From NCBI GenBank assembly GCA_964019135.1, contig OZ025263.1:28085639-28149638 (forward strand): DNA of 64,000 nucleotides, given 5' to 3'. The position numbers were made by a program, and so were the translations under genes. The first letter of the stretch is position 1. Each line of letters opens with the position of its first letter. This DNA comes from Arenicola marina (taxonomy: Eukaryota > Annelida > Polychaeta > Arenicolidae). Below, in pieces: positions 29,708 through 40,950 of the stretch. The notes under the pieces were generated by a model. The model did no database searches and had not been told where the DNA came from. It saw only the letters and a list, made by a program, of their open reading frames with translations.

Positions 29708-32700
29708 ATGGACACGCCCGGCAAGCTGTCTGTACACTGTGTGGTGATGTTGTTCCTCAGCGGCCTTCTGATCAGCTGTCCCACGGCGGCGGAGGCAAAA
29801 GGTAAACACTCTAATTACATAATATACATCTAAGTACATCTGTGTGTACTTCTAAGTACGTCTGGGTGTACTCCTAAGCATGTCTGGGTGTACCTCTGAG
29901 TGTGCGTCAATATGTATGTCTTGGTTCGACTACATATAACCCCTACGTCTACGCCGGTTTAAATCTACGTCTATGTATGTCTAACTTTACTTCTAATATT
30001 CTATCGAGGTATATTTACGTTGACGTCAATCTATGTATGTCCAATACATACTACTAGTCTACATGAACGTCTCAGTGCGTTTAGATGTGTTGCTAAGTGC
30101 TAACTCGCACCAGTATGTCGGCGACACTACTTCTTGTTTCACAGACTGTTGTACTACTTCCGGAGTAATGACTGCGCGCGGAGGTTCAGAGAAGAAAGGA
30201 AATTAAAATGAAATGCCTTGGCGTTCAGGCCGCTTTTGTGCACGCACGATAAGCTGGGCAAGTTCAGGGAAGAGAAAGCATGTGAAATGAATGTGGTCAA
30301 CTCTCTTAAGGACATTTATATTTTCTGGCTGATTTGTTTAACTGTTTGAAATGTCTTATTTCTACCTATCACGATGCGCTTCAGAATCTGTTGTCAGTTC
30401 TACAACAAGCAACAGGAAAAGATGCTTGTCACTCCAACGACGACCCATCCCACAATGGCGGTCCAATTCCATCATGACGGTCCAATCCCAAAACGAAGGT
30501 CCAATCCCACGATCACAGTCCAATCCCTAGATGACGACCCAATCCCACGATGACGGTCCAATCCCACGATGACGGTCCAATCCCACGATAACGGTCCAAT
30601 CCCACGATGACGGTCCAATCCCTCGATGACGGACCAATCCCTCGATGACGGCCCAATCCCACGATGAAGGTCTAATCCCGCGTTACACAAGGATACGTGA
30701 AAGATTTGTTTCCCGTGTAGGCTATACATGAGGATGTGATGGCCCAGAGTGGCTATACATGAGAATGTGACGGTCCAGAGTCCCAGGGTGGTTATACATG
30801 AGCATGTGACGGCCCAGGGTGATTATACATGAGAATGTGACGGTCCAGAGTGGTTATACATGAGGATGTGACGGCCCAGAGTGGTTATACATGAGGATGT
30901 GACGGCCCAGAGTCCCAGGGTGGTTATACATCAGCATGTGACGGCCCAGGGTGATTACACATGAGCATGTCATGACCCAGGGTGGTTATGCATCAGCATG
31001 TGACCGCCCTGGGTGGTTATATCGCAGATATTGTTATGTATTTATGCTATGTTTATCATTTTATTCACAGAGGCCAGGATTTGTGTGATGACAAAGGGCT
31101 TCCTCTTGGGACCTGCCATCAGCTGTACATCCGGGTACCTGATTGACGTCACTGGTGCTGAGTACTTGGACCTGAATAGGAGTCTGTGCGGCCTTAACGT
31201 GTGTCCCTGTGACCACACGACCTGTAGGGTGGACGTGGACACGGTGGACGGCGGCTCGCATTATAACTCCATCATCAGTCACTGTCAGTACAGGCCGCAG
31301 TGTGAGACAGTGACGCTACCTAGGATGACCGTCGCCTCCTGTAGGGACCCTGACCTGATACAAATAAGCTACACGTGCATTGACGGTAAGGCTCCTCGGG
31401 TTTATTCAAGCGCTAAGCTGACACTGTTTGGTAGTATCTAAGGCAAGTAATAAAGTATTTGTGAGACTGTAAACAGTCATGTGTGCAGAAACTTGAGGTA
31501 ATACATGCGAAAGCAGGATTTGGAAAATGCTTGGTCTACTTGGAACGATTTCTCAAACGGTCTCTCGAGCAGGGGAGCTTTTCGGGTAGGCCTGCGACGA
31601 GATTGGAAGGGGTGGCGGGAGGGGTTGTAAACAGGGTGGGTCCACACACATATAATGGGGCCTTCCGGTACGCGGTGTAAAGGGTGGGATTGCAATGGTC
31701 CACACGTAATATTGCGCGTTGGGTTGATGAAAAGTATCGTCGCCCGTTGGCTTGCAAAAGGGCCAAATGGGCGTCATGGGGGGGAGGGGGGGGGGAGGCG
31801 CGAGGTGTCCGGACCTAGTGGACATCTAGTAATTCATTAGCATTATGGCCGATTTTAATTCCGAAAAATCTAGACTACTAGAAAAACTACTAGACAACAT
31901 GTAAGTACATATAGTAATGTGGCCGATAGTTCAGCAATCTGCTCGTATTAGATGAATCAACATCTGAATAACTATATCTACATGCATCTACCGAATTTAC
32001 CAAAGCATTGAGTCAGGAGTCGAGAACATATATAACAGAGCCTCAAGCGGAATTAGTTGAAGGCAGACAGTGATGATAACATCTATATCAATTTCTACCC
32101 GATCCACCATATCCAATATTCCCAGACACCCCTATGACCATATCAAACGTCATAGCAACGGAGGAAAGCCCTACATCCGACTTCATAGCAACAGAGGAAA
32201 GCCATACACCACCAACGACTGATGACGTCACAATTTCCATTACATGCACCGAAATTGCCGGAGATTCCTCAGTGTCAGGTAAAATACTATTATGCACATA
32301 AACTAATGTTGTAATATGTCTCATTCTATCATGGCCATGGACAGTGAGGGGGGGGGCGCTTGGGTTCAATGAGAGAGTGTTGAGGTTTCCTGGGACCCAC
32401 TCTCTCTGATGACATGTCTTTCTTCTATCGATGTCTTCAGGTGTCCTGCTGGGTGTGTCGGTACTGGCGGCTCTGCTAATTGTCGCCGTCCTCGTCCTGG
32501 CAATCTGCCTCGTTCTCAGGTAACTCAACCATACGTATCCACAGTCAGCAGTCTGCCTCGTCCTCAGGTAACTCAACCACACGTATCCACAGCCAGCAGT
32601 CTGCCTCGTCCTCAGGTAACTCAAACACACGTATCCACAACCAGCAGTCTGCCTCGTCCACAGGTAACTCAACCACACGTATCCACAGCCAGCAGTCTGC

Positions 32701-33753
32701 CTCGTCCTCAGGTAACTGAACCACACGTATCCACAGCCAACAGTCTGCCTCGCCCTCAGGTACCTTAACGACAAGTATCCACAGCCAGCAATCTGCCTCG
32801 TCCTCAGGTAACTCAACCACAAGTATCCACAGCCAGCAATCTGCCTCGTCCTCAGGTAACTCAACCACACGTATCCACAGCCAGCAGTCTGCCTCGTCCT
32901 CAGGTAACTGAACCACACGTATCCACAGCCAACAGTCTGCCTCGCCCTCAGGTACCTTAACGACAAGTATCCACAGCCAGCAATCTGCCTCGTCCTCAGG
33001 TAACTCAACCACACGTATCCACAGCCAGCAGTCTGCCTCGTCCTCAGGTAACTCAACCACACGTATCCACAGCCAGCAGTCTGCCTCGTCCTCAGGTAAC
33101 TCAACCACACGTATCCACAGCCAGCAGTCTGCCTCGTCCGCAGGTAACTCAACCACACGTATTCACAGCCGAAAGTTGTTGATTCGCTATTCGGAATCCA
33201 CTCGGCCAACGCCTCGTGTATTCTGAATAATGAATCAACACATTGTCGTGATTTCTCCTTTTACCACAATGCACGGTTTCATAGTGCGTTACATATGACG
33301 TTTTCGTCAATATCTCTACGCTTTAAAGCATACTCACTGTCTTTCTCCCTCTCTCTCTATCTCTCTTTCTCTGTAGTATTAGCAAATCAGATGCACCAAT
33401 AGACGACTGTGTAGAAATCAATGTCTTGACTTCACAATCGCAGGAAGATAGCTGCCGAGCGAAAGGAATTATCAGCGATGAGAACCACGCTAACCGCTAC
33501 GAACGCTGCCCTGTCGTCTGCCACGAATCACGTGACACATCCGGCGGGTCCCTACGAAACCTTGGAGAACGCGCCTCAAGCGGCTAGACTCGCGGGCGAT
33601 GGGAGCGCAACCTACAGTGAGCTGACGGAGGCAGCGGCGTATATAAACATGGCCGCTGGTCGGAGCCGTGAACAGAGAGGTTCGGAGCTCGGGGGACCGA
33701 AGCGGTCTAAGACAGCGAGCTACGTCAACATGGCCGCCGGTCAAAGAGCATAA
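29708..33753 (+). CDS. SUEL-lectin/YxNM receptor gene 2 (five exons)
   Basis: Exons: 29708-29801, 31071-31385, 32126-32278, 32441-32519, 33444-33753; about 316 aa. The signal peptide core is CVVMLFLSGLLISC. The lectin exon is intact, with ten Cys. The usual stalk acceptor CCAG|AG reads CCAT here, but a CCCAG 15 bases downstream (exon from 32126) keeps phase and frame. The stalk is short, acidic and Thr/Ser-rich. The transmembrane exon reads GVSVLAALLIVAVLVLAI. The tail has YETL, YSEL, YINM and YVNM, ending AAGQRA. AATAAA lies at 33848, 95 bases after the stop. A 48-bp array starts exactly at the transmembrane-exon donor. Probably functional if the shifted acceptor is used. Confidence 0.75.
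29826..31022 (+). repeat. Intron 1 composite minisatellite, gene 2
   Basis: 22-bp GTACTTCTAAGTACGTCTGG type (29826-29900), conserved block (30112-30262), 19-bp CCAAT array (30432-30675), then 31-bp array (30722-31022) up to the lectin exon. Same order as gene 1 but shorter. Confidence 0.8.
30112..30262 (+). promoter_or_regulatory. Conserved intron 1 block, gene 2
   Basis: Contains ACTACTTCTTGTTTCACAGA, then ACTACTTCCGGAGTAATGAC and GCGCGCGGAGGTTCAGAGAA. The ETS-like TTCCGG is present. The AP-1-like site is changed to GAGTAATGA. Confidence 0.4.
31386..32110 (+). other. Intron 2 of gene 2
   Basis: No gene. It contains a segment with GGTGGGTCCACACACATATA and a poly-G run near 31780, both also in intron 2 of gene 4 (46204-46880), at about 90% similarity by eye. 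Confidence 0.55.
32520..33170 (+). repeat. 48-bp splice-junction minisatellite, gene 2
   Basis: Thirteen extra copies in exact 48-bp register from the true donor at 32519 (copies end at 32567, 32615 and so on to 33143). Each unit carries the exon end plus intron start: TCTGCCTCGTCCTCAG|GTAACTC. A four-unit (192-bp) higher-order duplication is visible from the CGCCCTCAG|GTACC variants at 32759 and 32951. Antisense frames through it are artefacts of 48 being a multiple of 3. Confidence 0.95.
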
Positions 33754-33859
33754 GCCTGGGGCATGGGGGTGGAGGGTATTTCAAGACAATTGGGTGCTGT
33801 GGACGTGCACTATGCAGTTGATCACGTTTCCAATAAGATATCAATTGAATAAAGCCATA

Positions 33860-34744
33860 TAAGCTTTATATTATCAGTGAAACTTCAACGCAGCGGGTAT
33901 CACAGCCAAAACGGTATCACGAACAAAGGATCGGGGGTATTTTGTTATGTGAACATTCGCACCCGTGGGATTCGAACCGGTAACGTGTGATGCTTGACAG
34001 ACGAGAAAGACTATGTTACATTTAATAAGTATATGTTAATATAATATAATAAATATGAATACCACATATAGTGTATTATAATACATACTAATAATAGAAA
34101 ACCTTCGAGTAAAGGTGTGTCAGGGCCTCGTGTGTACATTGGCCTTGAGTGTCAATCATCCGACATTTCACTCGCTAGATGGCGCCTACTAATGCCCCAT
34201 TGGATCTCAAAATAAACTGATCGATACATTTTCTCATAGTTCTCTGCTCCTTCTGCTGAACCAGTTTCGGGGATGTTATGAAACAGAGCATTGTGTTTCA
34301 TTGATCGCAGTGTTAAATCCTTGATGTTATGGGTCAGTTCGTCTATCCGCTCGTTCTGACTCCTTTCAGAAGCTCCAGTTCGTACCTTAAGTCCTTATTT
34401 TCTTGCTTTAATTCTGCAATTCAGCTTGAATAGTTGGCTCTGATCATTTTCTTCATCATCGCACTCGGAAGCCGCTTCCTAACTTCATTAATGACATGGA
34501 CTCAGAGTCATGTTGCCCGTTAACCTGGTCTATCGTTCGTTGTGCTCAATGGAGGAGGTGTGTTTTCATTGAAGTTGACTTTCCTTGTCATTTTTGGCAC
34601 TGAACTGGCGTGTTCTCTTCCGCGATGTCCTAGTGATCCACTTATCCATGTGTTGTTGATGGATTCAGAAATGATGCTAAGCGAAGAAATTTCGCCAGAC
34701 CACTTGCCGGTGTTGTGTTCACTTGTCTGCCATGTTTGTTTCTG
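33860..34744. repeat. Block D, 3' flank shared by genes 2, 4 and 5
   Basis: Starts with CAACGCAGCGGGTATCACAG and includes TTTCACTCGCTAGATGGCGC and GGATCTCAAAATAAACTGAT. Homologous stretches lie at 50215-51260 and 57945-58400. No coding domain recognised. Confidence 0.6.
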
Positions 34745-35030
34745 GGGACGGTATTGTTTGGCGCGGAGGGGTAGCGGAAGGGGGAGGGGGTGAATACATG
34801 TACGTTATGAACCAGGAGGTTTTGCTTGTGGGTAGGTAGTTTAAGTGGGGGATATAGGAGATACAGGTACGGGATGGGGGTGCGGGGGGACGAGAACAGT
34901 GGGGTGATGGTAGAGAGAGGGGTGATGTGCAAAGTGGGCGGAGTAGGGTGGGGGGAGGGGGCTGTAACCTGCACCCACCAGGTGGCGATGGGAAACCTGA
35001 GCGCGCACAGGGAGTTACCCTTAAGAAGCG
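34745..35030 (+). repeat. G-rich dispersed block, copy 3
   Basis: GGGGACGGTATTG start, then GGGGGATATAGGAGATACAG and GAGAGGGGTGATGTGC. Same family as 5130-5300. Confidence 0.6.
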
Positions 35031-35039
35031 AGACCCACA

Positions 35040-35262
35040 ATTATGGTCATATTGCGTCGATGGGAAATTGAAGGGATGATTAAAAACCATGACCCCAGGG
35101 TAACTCTAACTCTGTGCAAAGAAAGATATGGGATCTTTATCCTGCGACCACACAGACACACTAAACAGGGTTAGAACCACCGATCCACTTGTCATTAGGC
35201 GCTCAGGAGGCCAGAACGAGCGCCCTAACCCACTCAACTATCAGGCGCCCCGGCCCCTCCAC
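35040..35262 (-). mobile_element. tRNA-derived SINE, copy 3 (reverse)
   Basis: Reverse complement shows GGCGCCTGATAGTTGAGTGG (box A region), GTTCTAACCCTG in place of box B, TGTGTGGTCGCAGGATAAAG, and a degraded middle. Confidence 0.7.
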
Positions 35263-35270
35263 CCCTACAA

Positions 35271-35651
35271 ATGGTATTCACTTCCTGGACAACATTGCTA
35301 TGTTGAATTGTCCCACAGACCGATCTAGTTGGCTGCGTCCACTGACATAACTTTGACAATATCACTTGGCGGTCTCACAGGCTCGATCCGCAACACTTGC
35401 TAAGATCTCTCACGTCGAAGAGACCCAATAACTTGGTATATATAGTGTTGTATACGCTCCCAGTGGTAAACAAGTGTAACTCTGGCATCACCACCTCCTT
35501 TCACGGTTTCGGGAATTAAGTGTATCAGCCCAGTTTAGCTCTCATGAACATAGCATTGGCCTAAAGCACCACTATTTCGTGAATCACCAAGCCGGATTCG
35601 AACCATAGACCTCCGGATCACAAGGCGTGTGACCTTACTAGGACCAGAGCC
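35271..35651 (+). promoter_or_regulatory. Conserved 5' block of receptor gene 3
   Basis: GGTATTCACTTCCTGGACAA, CCGATCTAGTTGGCTGCGTC, then the GGATTCGAACCATAGACCTC and GGATCACAAGGCGTGTGACC words next to the ATG. It is preserved although the gene is broken. Confidence 0.55.
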
Positions 35652-36065
35652 ATGGACACACCCAGCAAGCTGCCTGTACACTGTATGGTGATGTTGGTCC
35701 TCAGTGGCCTTCTGATCGGCTGTCCCACGGCGGCGGAGGCAGAAGGTAAACACAAAATATACATCCAAGTATGTCTAAGTGTATGTCTAAGTGTACATGC
35801 AAGTATTACTGGGTGTACATCTAAGTATGTCTGGGTGTACTTCTAAGTGTGTCTTGGTGTACTTCTAAGTGTGCATCAATATGTATGTCTCGTTTCGACT
35901 ACTTATAACCCCTACGTCTACGCCTGTGTAATGTCTAACTGTACAACATCTAACTATGTTTAAATTGACGTATGTTTTGTCGAATACATACTACTTATCA
36001 ATATAGTTTAAATGCACGCTTCGGTACGTTTAGGTGTGTGGCTAAGGGCCAACTCCCAATACTAT

Positions 36066-36215
36066 GTCGGGCGACACTACTTCCTATTTCACAGACGCTT
36101 GTACTACGTCCTGAGTCGTGACTGCGCGCGGAGGTTCGGAGAAGAAAGGAATGGATATGAAAGGACTTGGCGTTTAGGCCGCTTTTGTGCACGCACGTTA
36201 AGCTGGGAAAGTTCA
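36066..36215 (+). promoter_or_regulatory. Conserved intron 1 block, gene 3
   Basis: CACTACTTCCTATTTCACAG, CCTGAGTCGTGACTGCGCGC and GGCGTTTAGGCCGCTTTTGT. AP-1-like TGAGTCG (one base off TGAGTCA). Confidence 0.4.
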
Positions 36216-36796
36216 GATATGTTTAACTGTTTGAAATGTCCTACACAATCACGATGAGCTTCAGAATATGTTGTCAGTTGTACAACTGACAACATGTCAC
36301 TCCAACGACGACCCATCCAACAACGATCCAATCCCACGATCACAGTCCAATTCCATGGTGACTGTCCAATCTGACGATGACCCCGCAGAGGGAGCACAGT
36401 TTAAAACAAGGCTTAGTATGTTTCGGTCGAGACAGTAACTTATTAGAAATATTTCTTCGTCTCGAGTCTCAAGTGGTCCATGGCTTTGAAGACATGTCCA
36501 CAAGCGGGTCTGGAAGGGGTAAATAGCGACACGCGACACAGGCATATTTGAAAAATCGACATTCGACATTGATCCCCAAATTCCGACGCTGAGGATCTGG
36601 AAAAGCGACATCGACACAGATTTTTGAAAAAAAACGACACTGAACTGAACGACACACGGAATCGACATTCGACACTGAGAATTTTGAAAAATGGACACGG
36701 GATACTGGACCCCCCCCCCCCCCCCACCCTTACAAACCTGTAGTAAAGGGATATTTTTACTGTGCGACGTCAATTTGGTGATTTAGCATTACATCA

Positions 36797-37330
36797 TTGA
36801 ATGTCTTTGATAAGATGGTTGTCCCAGTTCTGCTTTACGGGAGTGAAGTATGGGGTTTTGAGAAAGTGCAAACAACTTTCTGCAGAATAATTTTAGATCT
36901 ACCTAGGCAGACCCACTCTGTGCCTTCGACTCATTCCGCTGGGGCTCCATTATATCTCTGTTGTCGCCTACTTCCTTAATGCATTTTCACACTCGCTCGC
37001 CAGAGCGGCGCTGGGCAAATTGATAGGAAAAATGCGGCGCGTATTTCTACAAATTAGCGCCGGCGACCCAGAGTAAGCCTAATAAGACATGGTATCAGGC
37101 GATGAAAAGAGTTTAGTCACAATTACAACTTTTTCGCAAGGGTACAAGATATTTTTTGCAGTATTAAATTGCCCCCGGCTGACAGCAGCCGTAAAAGCGG
37201 GGCTTGTGTGCGGGGAGATTGAGGCAGACCATTAACCAAGCCGTTCTGGCTGCAGACTGCGATTAAGAGTGCAATATATGCTAAGGTGTATTAAGTATTG
37301 GGTTAAGTTGGTCCAAATCTGAGTCCACAA
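36797..37330 (+). mobile_element. LINE remnant in intron 1 of gene 3
   Basis: VFDKMVVPVLLYGSEVWGF (36801 on) followed by VQTTFCRIILDLP, and CIKYWVKLV near 37290. These match the post-RT part of the plus-strand LINE family (PILTYGSEIWGF...RCIKYWLKLL). About 300 bp of other sequence lies between the two pieces. Confidence 0.7.
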
Positions 37331-38019
37331 GTTTTCCGTTCTCAGGCTAGTTAATGGTAAGCAGAAAAGATCCCCATTTCGAGAAAAAAGACTGCTTATT
37401 CATAAACAGCCTTGATTTCGAAAAAAAACCCTGCTTCTTCTTAAACAGCCTCCATTCTGCATGTGACCAAAAGTTACAACAAAGGAATCCCCTTTCGTGA
37501 CCAGGGCACACAACTACACGTTTACTAAGCAAGTGACCCGTCTCCAGGGAACTAGCCATATATAGACATGTCATGGTCGTCCAGGATGGCAGAAAATGAG
37601 CATGCGAGGCCCCAGGATGGTTATATCACACATTTGATAATGTATATTGGTAATGATATTTATGGTAACTTTATTTCCAGAGGCCCGTATTTGTGTGCAT
37701 GTACAGGGCTTCTCCCTGGGACCTGCCATCAGCTGTACATCCGGGTACCTGATTAACGTTACTGGTGCTGAGTACTGGGACCTGGATAGCAGTCTGTGCG
37801 GCGTTAACGTGTGTTAGGGTTAGGGTCGACGTGGACACGGTGGACGGCGGCTGGCATTATACCATCATCAGTCACTGTCAGTACAAGGCGCAGTGCCAGA
37901 CAGTGACGCTACCTAGGAGAAACGCGCCCCCTTGGGGGGCGCTGACGTGCTGCTGATATATTACAGATGCATTGACGGTAAGGCCCTGCAGGTTTATTCC
38001 CCTCCCCCCTCCACGAAAC

Positions 38020-38265
38020 CTTATACTATGACCGTTTTGAATGCATAAATATTATGACCGTTTTGAATTCCTAAATATTATGAATGTTTTAAATTCATAT
38101 AAATTATGAGCGTTTTGAATTAATCAAAATTATAACCGTTTGAAATGAATAAATATTATGACCGTTTTGAATTAATAAAAATTATAACCGTTTGGAATGA
38201 ATACATATTATGACCGTTTTGAATACATAAAAATTATTACCGTTTTAAATACCAAAAGCAATATC
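38020..38265 (+). repeat. 26-bp AT-rich repeat in intron 2 of gene 3
   Basis: Units of the type TATTATGACCGTTTTGAATT plus ~6 bases, about nine copies. The same family is in intron 2 of gene 5 (54940-55125). Confidence 0.85.
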
Positions 38266-39584
38266 TTCACAGTATCGAAAGTATGAAGCAAAATGAAAGG
38301 TGTAATTTAGAAGAGCAGGTAACTCTGACAATTTCTTTTGACAAATGCACACATGCATCACACGTATATCTATATCAACACGATCTACCAGAGCCACCAT
38401 TCCCAGATCGCCCTACACCACCCAGCTTCCTAACAACAGAGGGAAGCCCCACATCACCAACAACACAAGACAGTCATGTGACTCCGAGCCTCGGAACCAG
38501 CCGACCAACGCCGGGCACCAGTGATGTCGACCCCACTCTTAGTGACGTCACAACCGCAGTTTATCCAGTGTCAGGTAAAACACGTGCTTAATGTTAGCCA
38601 TGTTTCGTGTACATTGTGAGTTATATTGCTATCAATGCAGACCACTGGGCCGGATAAACCTTGCCGCCGCATTGTCCTCGCGTATAATGATTAGATTACA
38701 ACACGTTGTCTTATGCGATCATGGACTCAACGAGCCTTGGATGTGCGTGGTCGCATTGGCGTATTTCAAAATACAATAATTATGCCCAATAAAGGATCCA
38801 GAAGAGAGGGTAGCAGTGTCAAGGATCCAGGGGTGGGGTGGCAGTGCCAGGGATCCGGGGAATATGTGATGGAGCCTGGGTTCCAAGGGGATCAGGTGGG
38901 CGTGATATCTCGGTGATAGCGATCGTACTGTGAACAGCTCACAGAGACAGTCCTTTTAACCCACTCCACACCTATGTACCCTTCATCCCATTCTCTCTGA
39001 CGACGTTGGTCACATGTGTCGTTGTCTACAGGTGCCATGGTGGGGCTAGCAGTGTTTGCTGCCCTGATGACGGTCACAGTCCTCGTCCTAACAGTCTGCC
39101 TCCTCCTCAGGTAACTCAACCACACGTATCCACACTCGAAAGTTGTTGATTCGTTATTCGAAATCCACTCGGCCAACGTCTCGTGTATTCTGTACAACGA
39201 ATCAACATATCATCTAATCTCGTGATTTCTCCTTGTACCACAATGCACGGTTTCATAGTGCGTTACATGTGACGTTTGGTCAATATCACTGCGCTTTAAA
39301 GCATACTCTCTCTCTCTCTCTCGAGGGCGATGGGAGCGCCACCTACAGTGAGCTGACGGAGGCGGCGGCGTATATGAACATGGCCGCTGGTCGGAGCCGT
39401 GAACAGAGTGGTTCGGAGCCCGGGGGACCGGAGCGGTCCGAGGCAGCAAGCTACGTCAACATGGCCGCCGGTCGCACCACGGCTGGTGACGTCACTCGGC
39501 CGTGAGCTGGTTGGGAGACACTTTGTAGCCAGATGCTTATTTTGGACTGGATTAGTGACTTCAGAGAAGTTGCTGCAGTTAGGA

Positions 39585-40716
39585 TGGCATTACACAGAAT
39601 TCTGCTGTTCGTATGGAAGACGAATCGGAAACACGTTCCTCTATGCTTGACTTATTGACGCGATTCAAGGGTTCTTTAAGCTGCGTTACAGAATGAATTC
39701 ACTGTGGGGGACTTTTACTGTAGCACGACATATGGCGAATAGTTATCATGGCGGCAATTGCATTTACGTTCTTTTGGTAAGTTTGCGTTGATGGGTAACC
39801 CATTCTGGGCCGATGTAGTCAAATCGTATCACTTTAGGCAAAGGTAGATATAACGCTTCTAGAAATCATTACTCTGTGGGGCAGCTATTTTGTGACAAAT
39901 GAAAATTGAAAACGACGAAAAGGCAAAATTGTAAAAAAAATGATAAAGTGTTATTTTTGTTAATGATAATGCAGATGAAAATTAACCCGTTCTATGCTGG
40001 AAAAAGTTTGTAAAAAAAAACTTCAACGTAGATTAGTTCCATGCCAAGCGATTGGAAACCATACCGAGATCACAAATAGAGAAGTTAGAATGGAACAATT
40101 GAACAGATACCACTATCCTATACTTCGTATAGCATTAGTAACCAATACCTTTTTATGAAGACAAACATTTTCAATTTTGTTCCTGTGTCGTTGGTTTGGT
40201 TTCTCTTCTTAGATGGGAGATGCAGGTCAAAGTCAAGATCACACGATCTTTCGCCTAACCGTTGAAAGATATGACGAAAATCAAAAACAACCCTTTTTTC
40301 CGTTTTCTTTTCCTCACTCTGACAAATTTATGATATATTGGCCCCATATGTAGCTTGTATGCCGTAGTAAAATTTTGCAAATCGCCCGAATAGCTTTTCT
40401 GCAAACAATTCCCAAACTTTAACATTCAACCAAGAGCATTTTGGCGAAAAAAGAGCTTCTCCAGCCCATCAGGAAGGCAACACGTCAGACACATAAAACC
40501 GGACTGTGTGTCCGTCTGTCTGTTTGTAACGTAACGCGATAACTCTCGAACGCCTGAAGATATCGACTTCTAAATTTACTCAAATTCGTCAGGCTAAGTT
40601 CCAAGACAGGCGATGGCGGTCACCAAAATTGTTTCCTGTTCGTTAACTACAACCACAGTTTGGGAGCTAACGCTTTGAACAACAAAACACGCCTTGTCCT
40701 TCAAGATATCTAGCAG
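39585..40716. other. 3' flank of gene 3, no gene seen
   Basis: Duplicate of 24640-25756. Confidence 0.5.
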
Positions 40717-40950
40717 GGGCCGGCACGATAGCTCAGTGGGTTAGAGCGCTCGTATTGAGTGCTAACGGCATGTGGATCGGTGGTTTGAGCCCCGCTGTGG
40801 CCATATCTGTGTGGTCGCAGAATAAAGATTCCAGGTCTTTCTTCGTAAAGAGTAGGGGGTTACCTCCGAGGACATGGCTCCACTCTTCCTTCCTTCTCCC
40901 ATTGGCGCGATATGACCGGAAGTGGTTAAAGCGTCCTGAATAAGCAACCA
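40717..40950 (+). mobile_element. tRNA-derived SINE, copy 4
   Basis: Copy of 25757-25990 by the 15-kb duplication. Box B has a C-to-T change (GGTTTGAGCCC). Confidence 0.85.

Larger units (their letters stand above)
23440..31100. repeat. Two-gene segmental duplication, left copy
   Basis: Matches 38675-45910 at ~14.96-kb offset, with translated fragments differing by only one or two residues. It runs from intron 3 of gene 1, through the LINE/SINE-bearing spacer, to the first bases of the lectin exon of gene 2. Left and right of these limits the two copies fall to about 90% similarity by eye. Confidence 0.85.
35755..37630 (+). repeat. Intron 1 of gene 3: reduced minisatellites and inserts
   Basis: 22-bp repeat (35755-35880), conserved block (36066-36215) and a short 19-bp CCAAT array (36300-36385). 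Then comes a GACATTCGACAC-type low-complexity stretch ending in a 17-C run near 36711, a LINE remnant, and only about two 31-bp units (37566-37625). Confidence 0.7.
35652..39505 (+). pseudogene. SUEL-lectin/YxNM receptor gene 3 (broken)
   Basis: Exons: 35652-35745 (signal), 37681-37977 (lectin), 38392-38574 (stalk), 39032-39110 (transmembrane), 39323-39505 (tail remnant). In the lectin exon about 21 bases, including the CPC and next Cys codons, are replaced by seven bases that create TTAGGGTTAGGG; this gives a TAG and a frame change. The tail exon lost its acceptor and first ~145 bases by a ~281-bp deletion that fuses a CT run to GAGGGCGATGGG. YSEL, YMNM and YVNM codons survive behind it. The signal, stalk and transmembrane exons are clean. 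It could still give an in-frame product if the phase 1-1 lectin exon were skipped, but the missing tail acceptor argues for a pseudogene. Confidence 0.75.

Noticed and set aside
32088-33209. 373-codon minus-strand frame with repeated GYVWLSYLRTRQ (and a second frame with DEADCWLWIRVVELPE)
   Set aside because: It is the reverse of the 48-bp splice-junction minisatellite; 48 is a multiple of 3, so a stop-free unit gives long frames in several phases. It overlaps real plus-strand exons.
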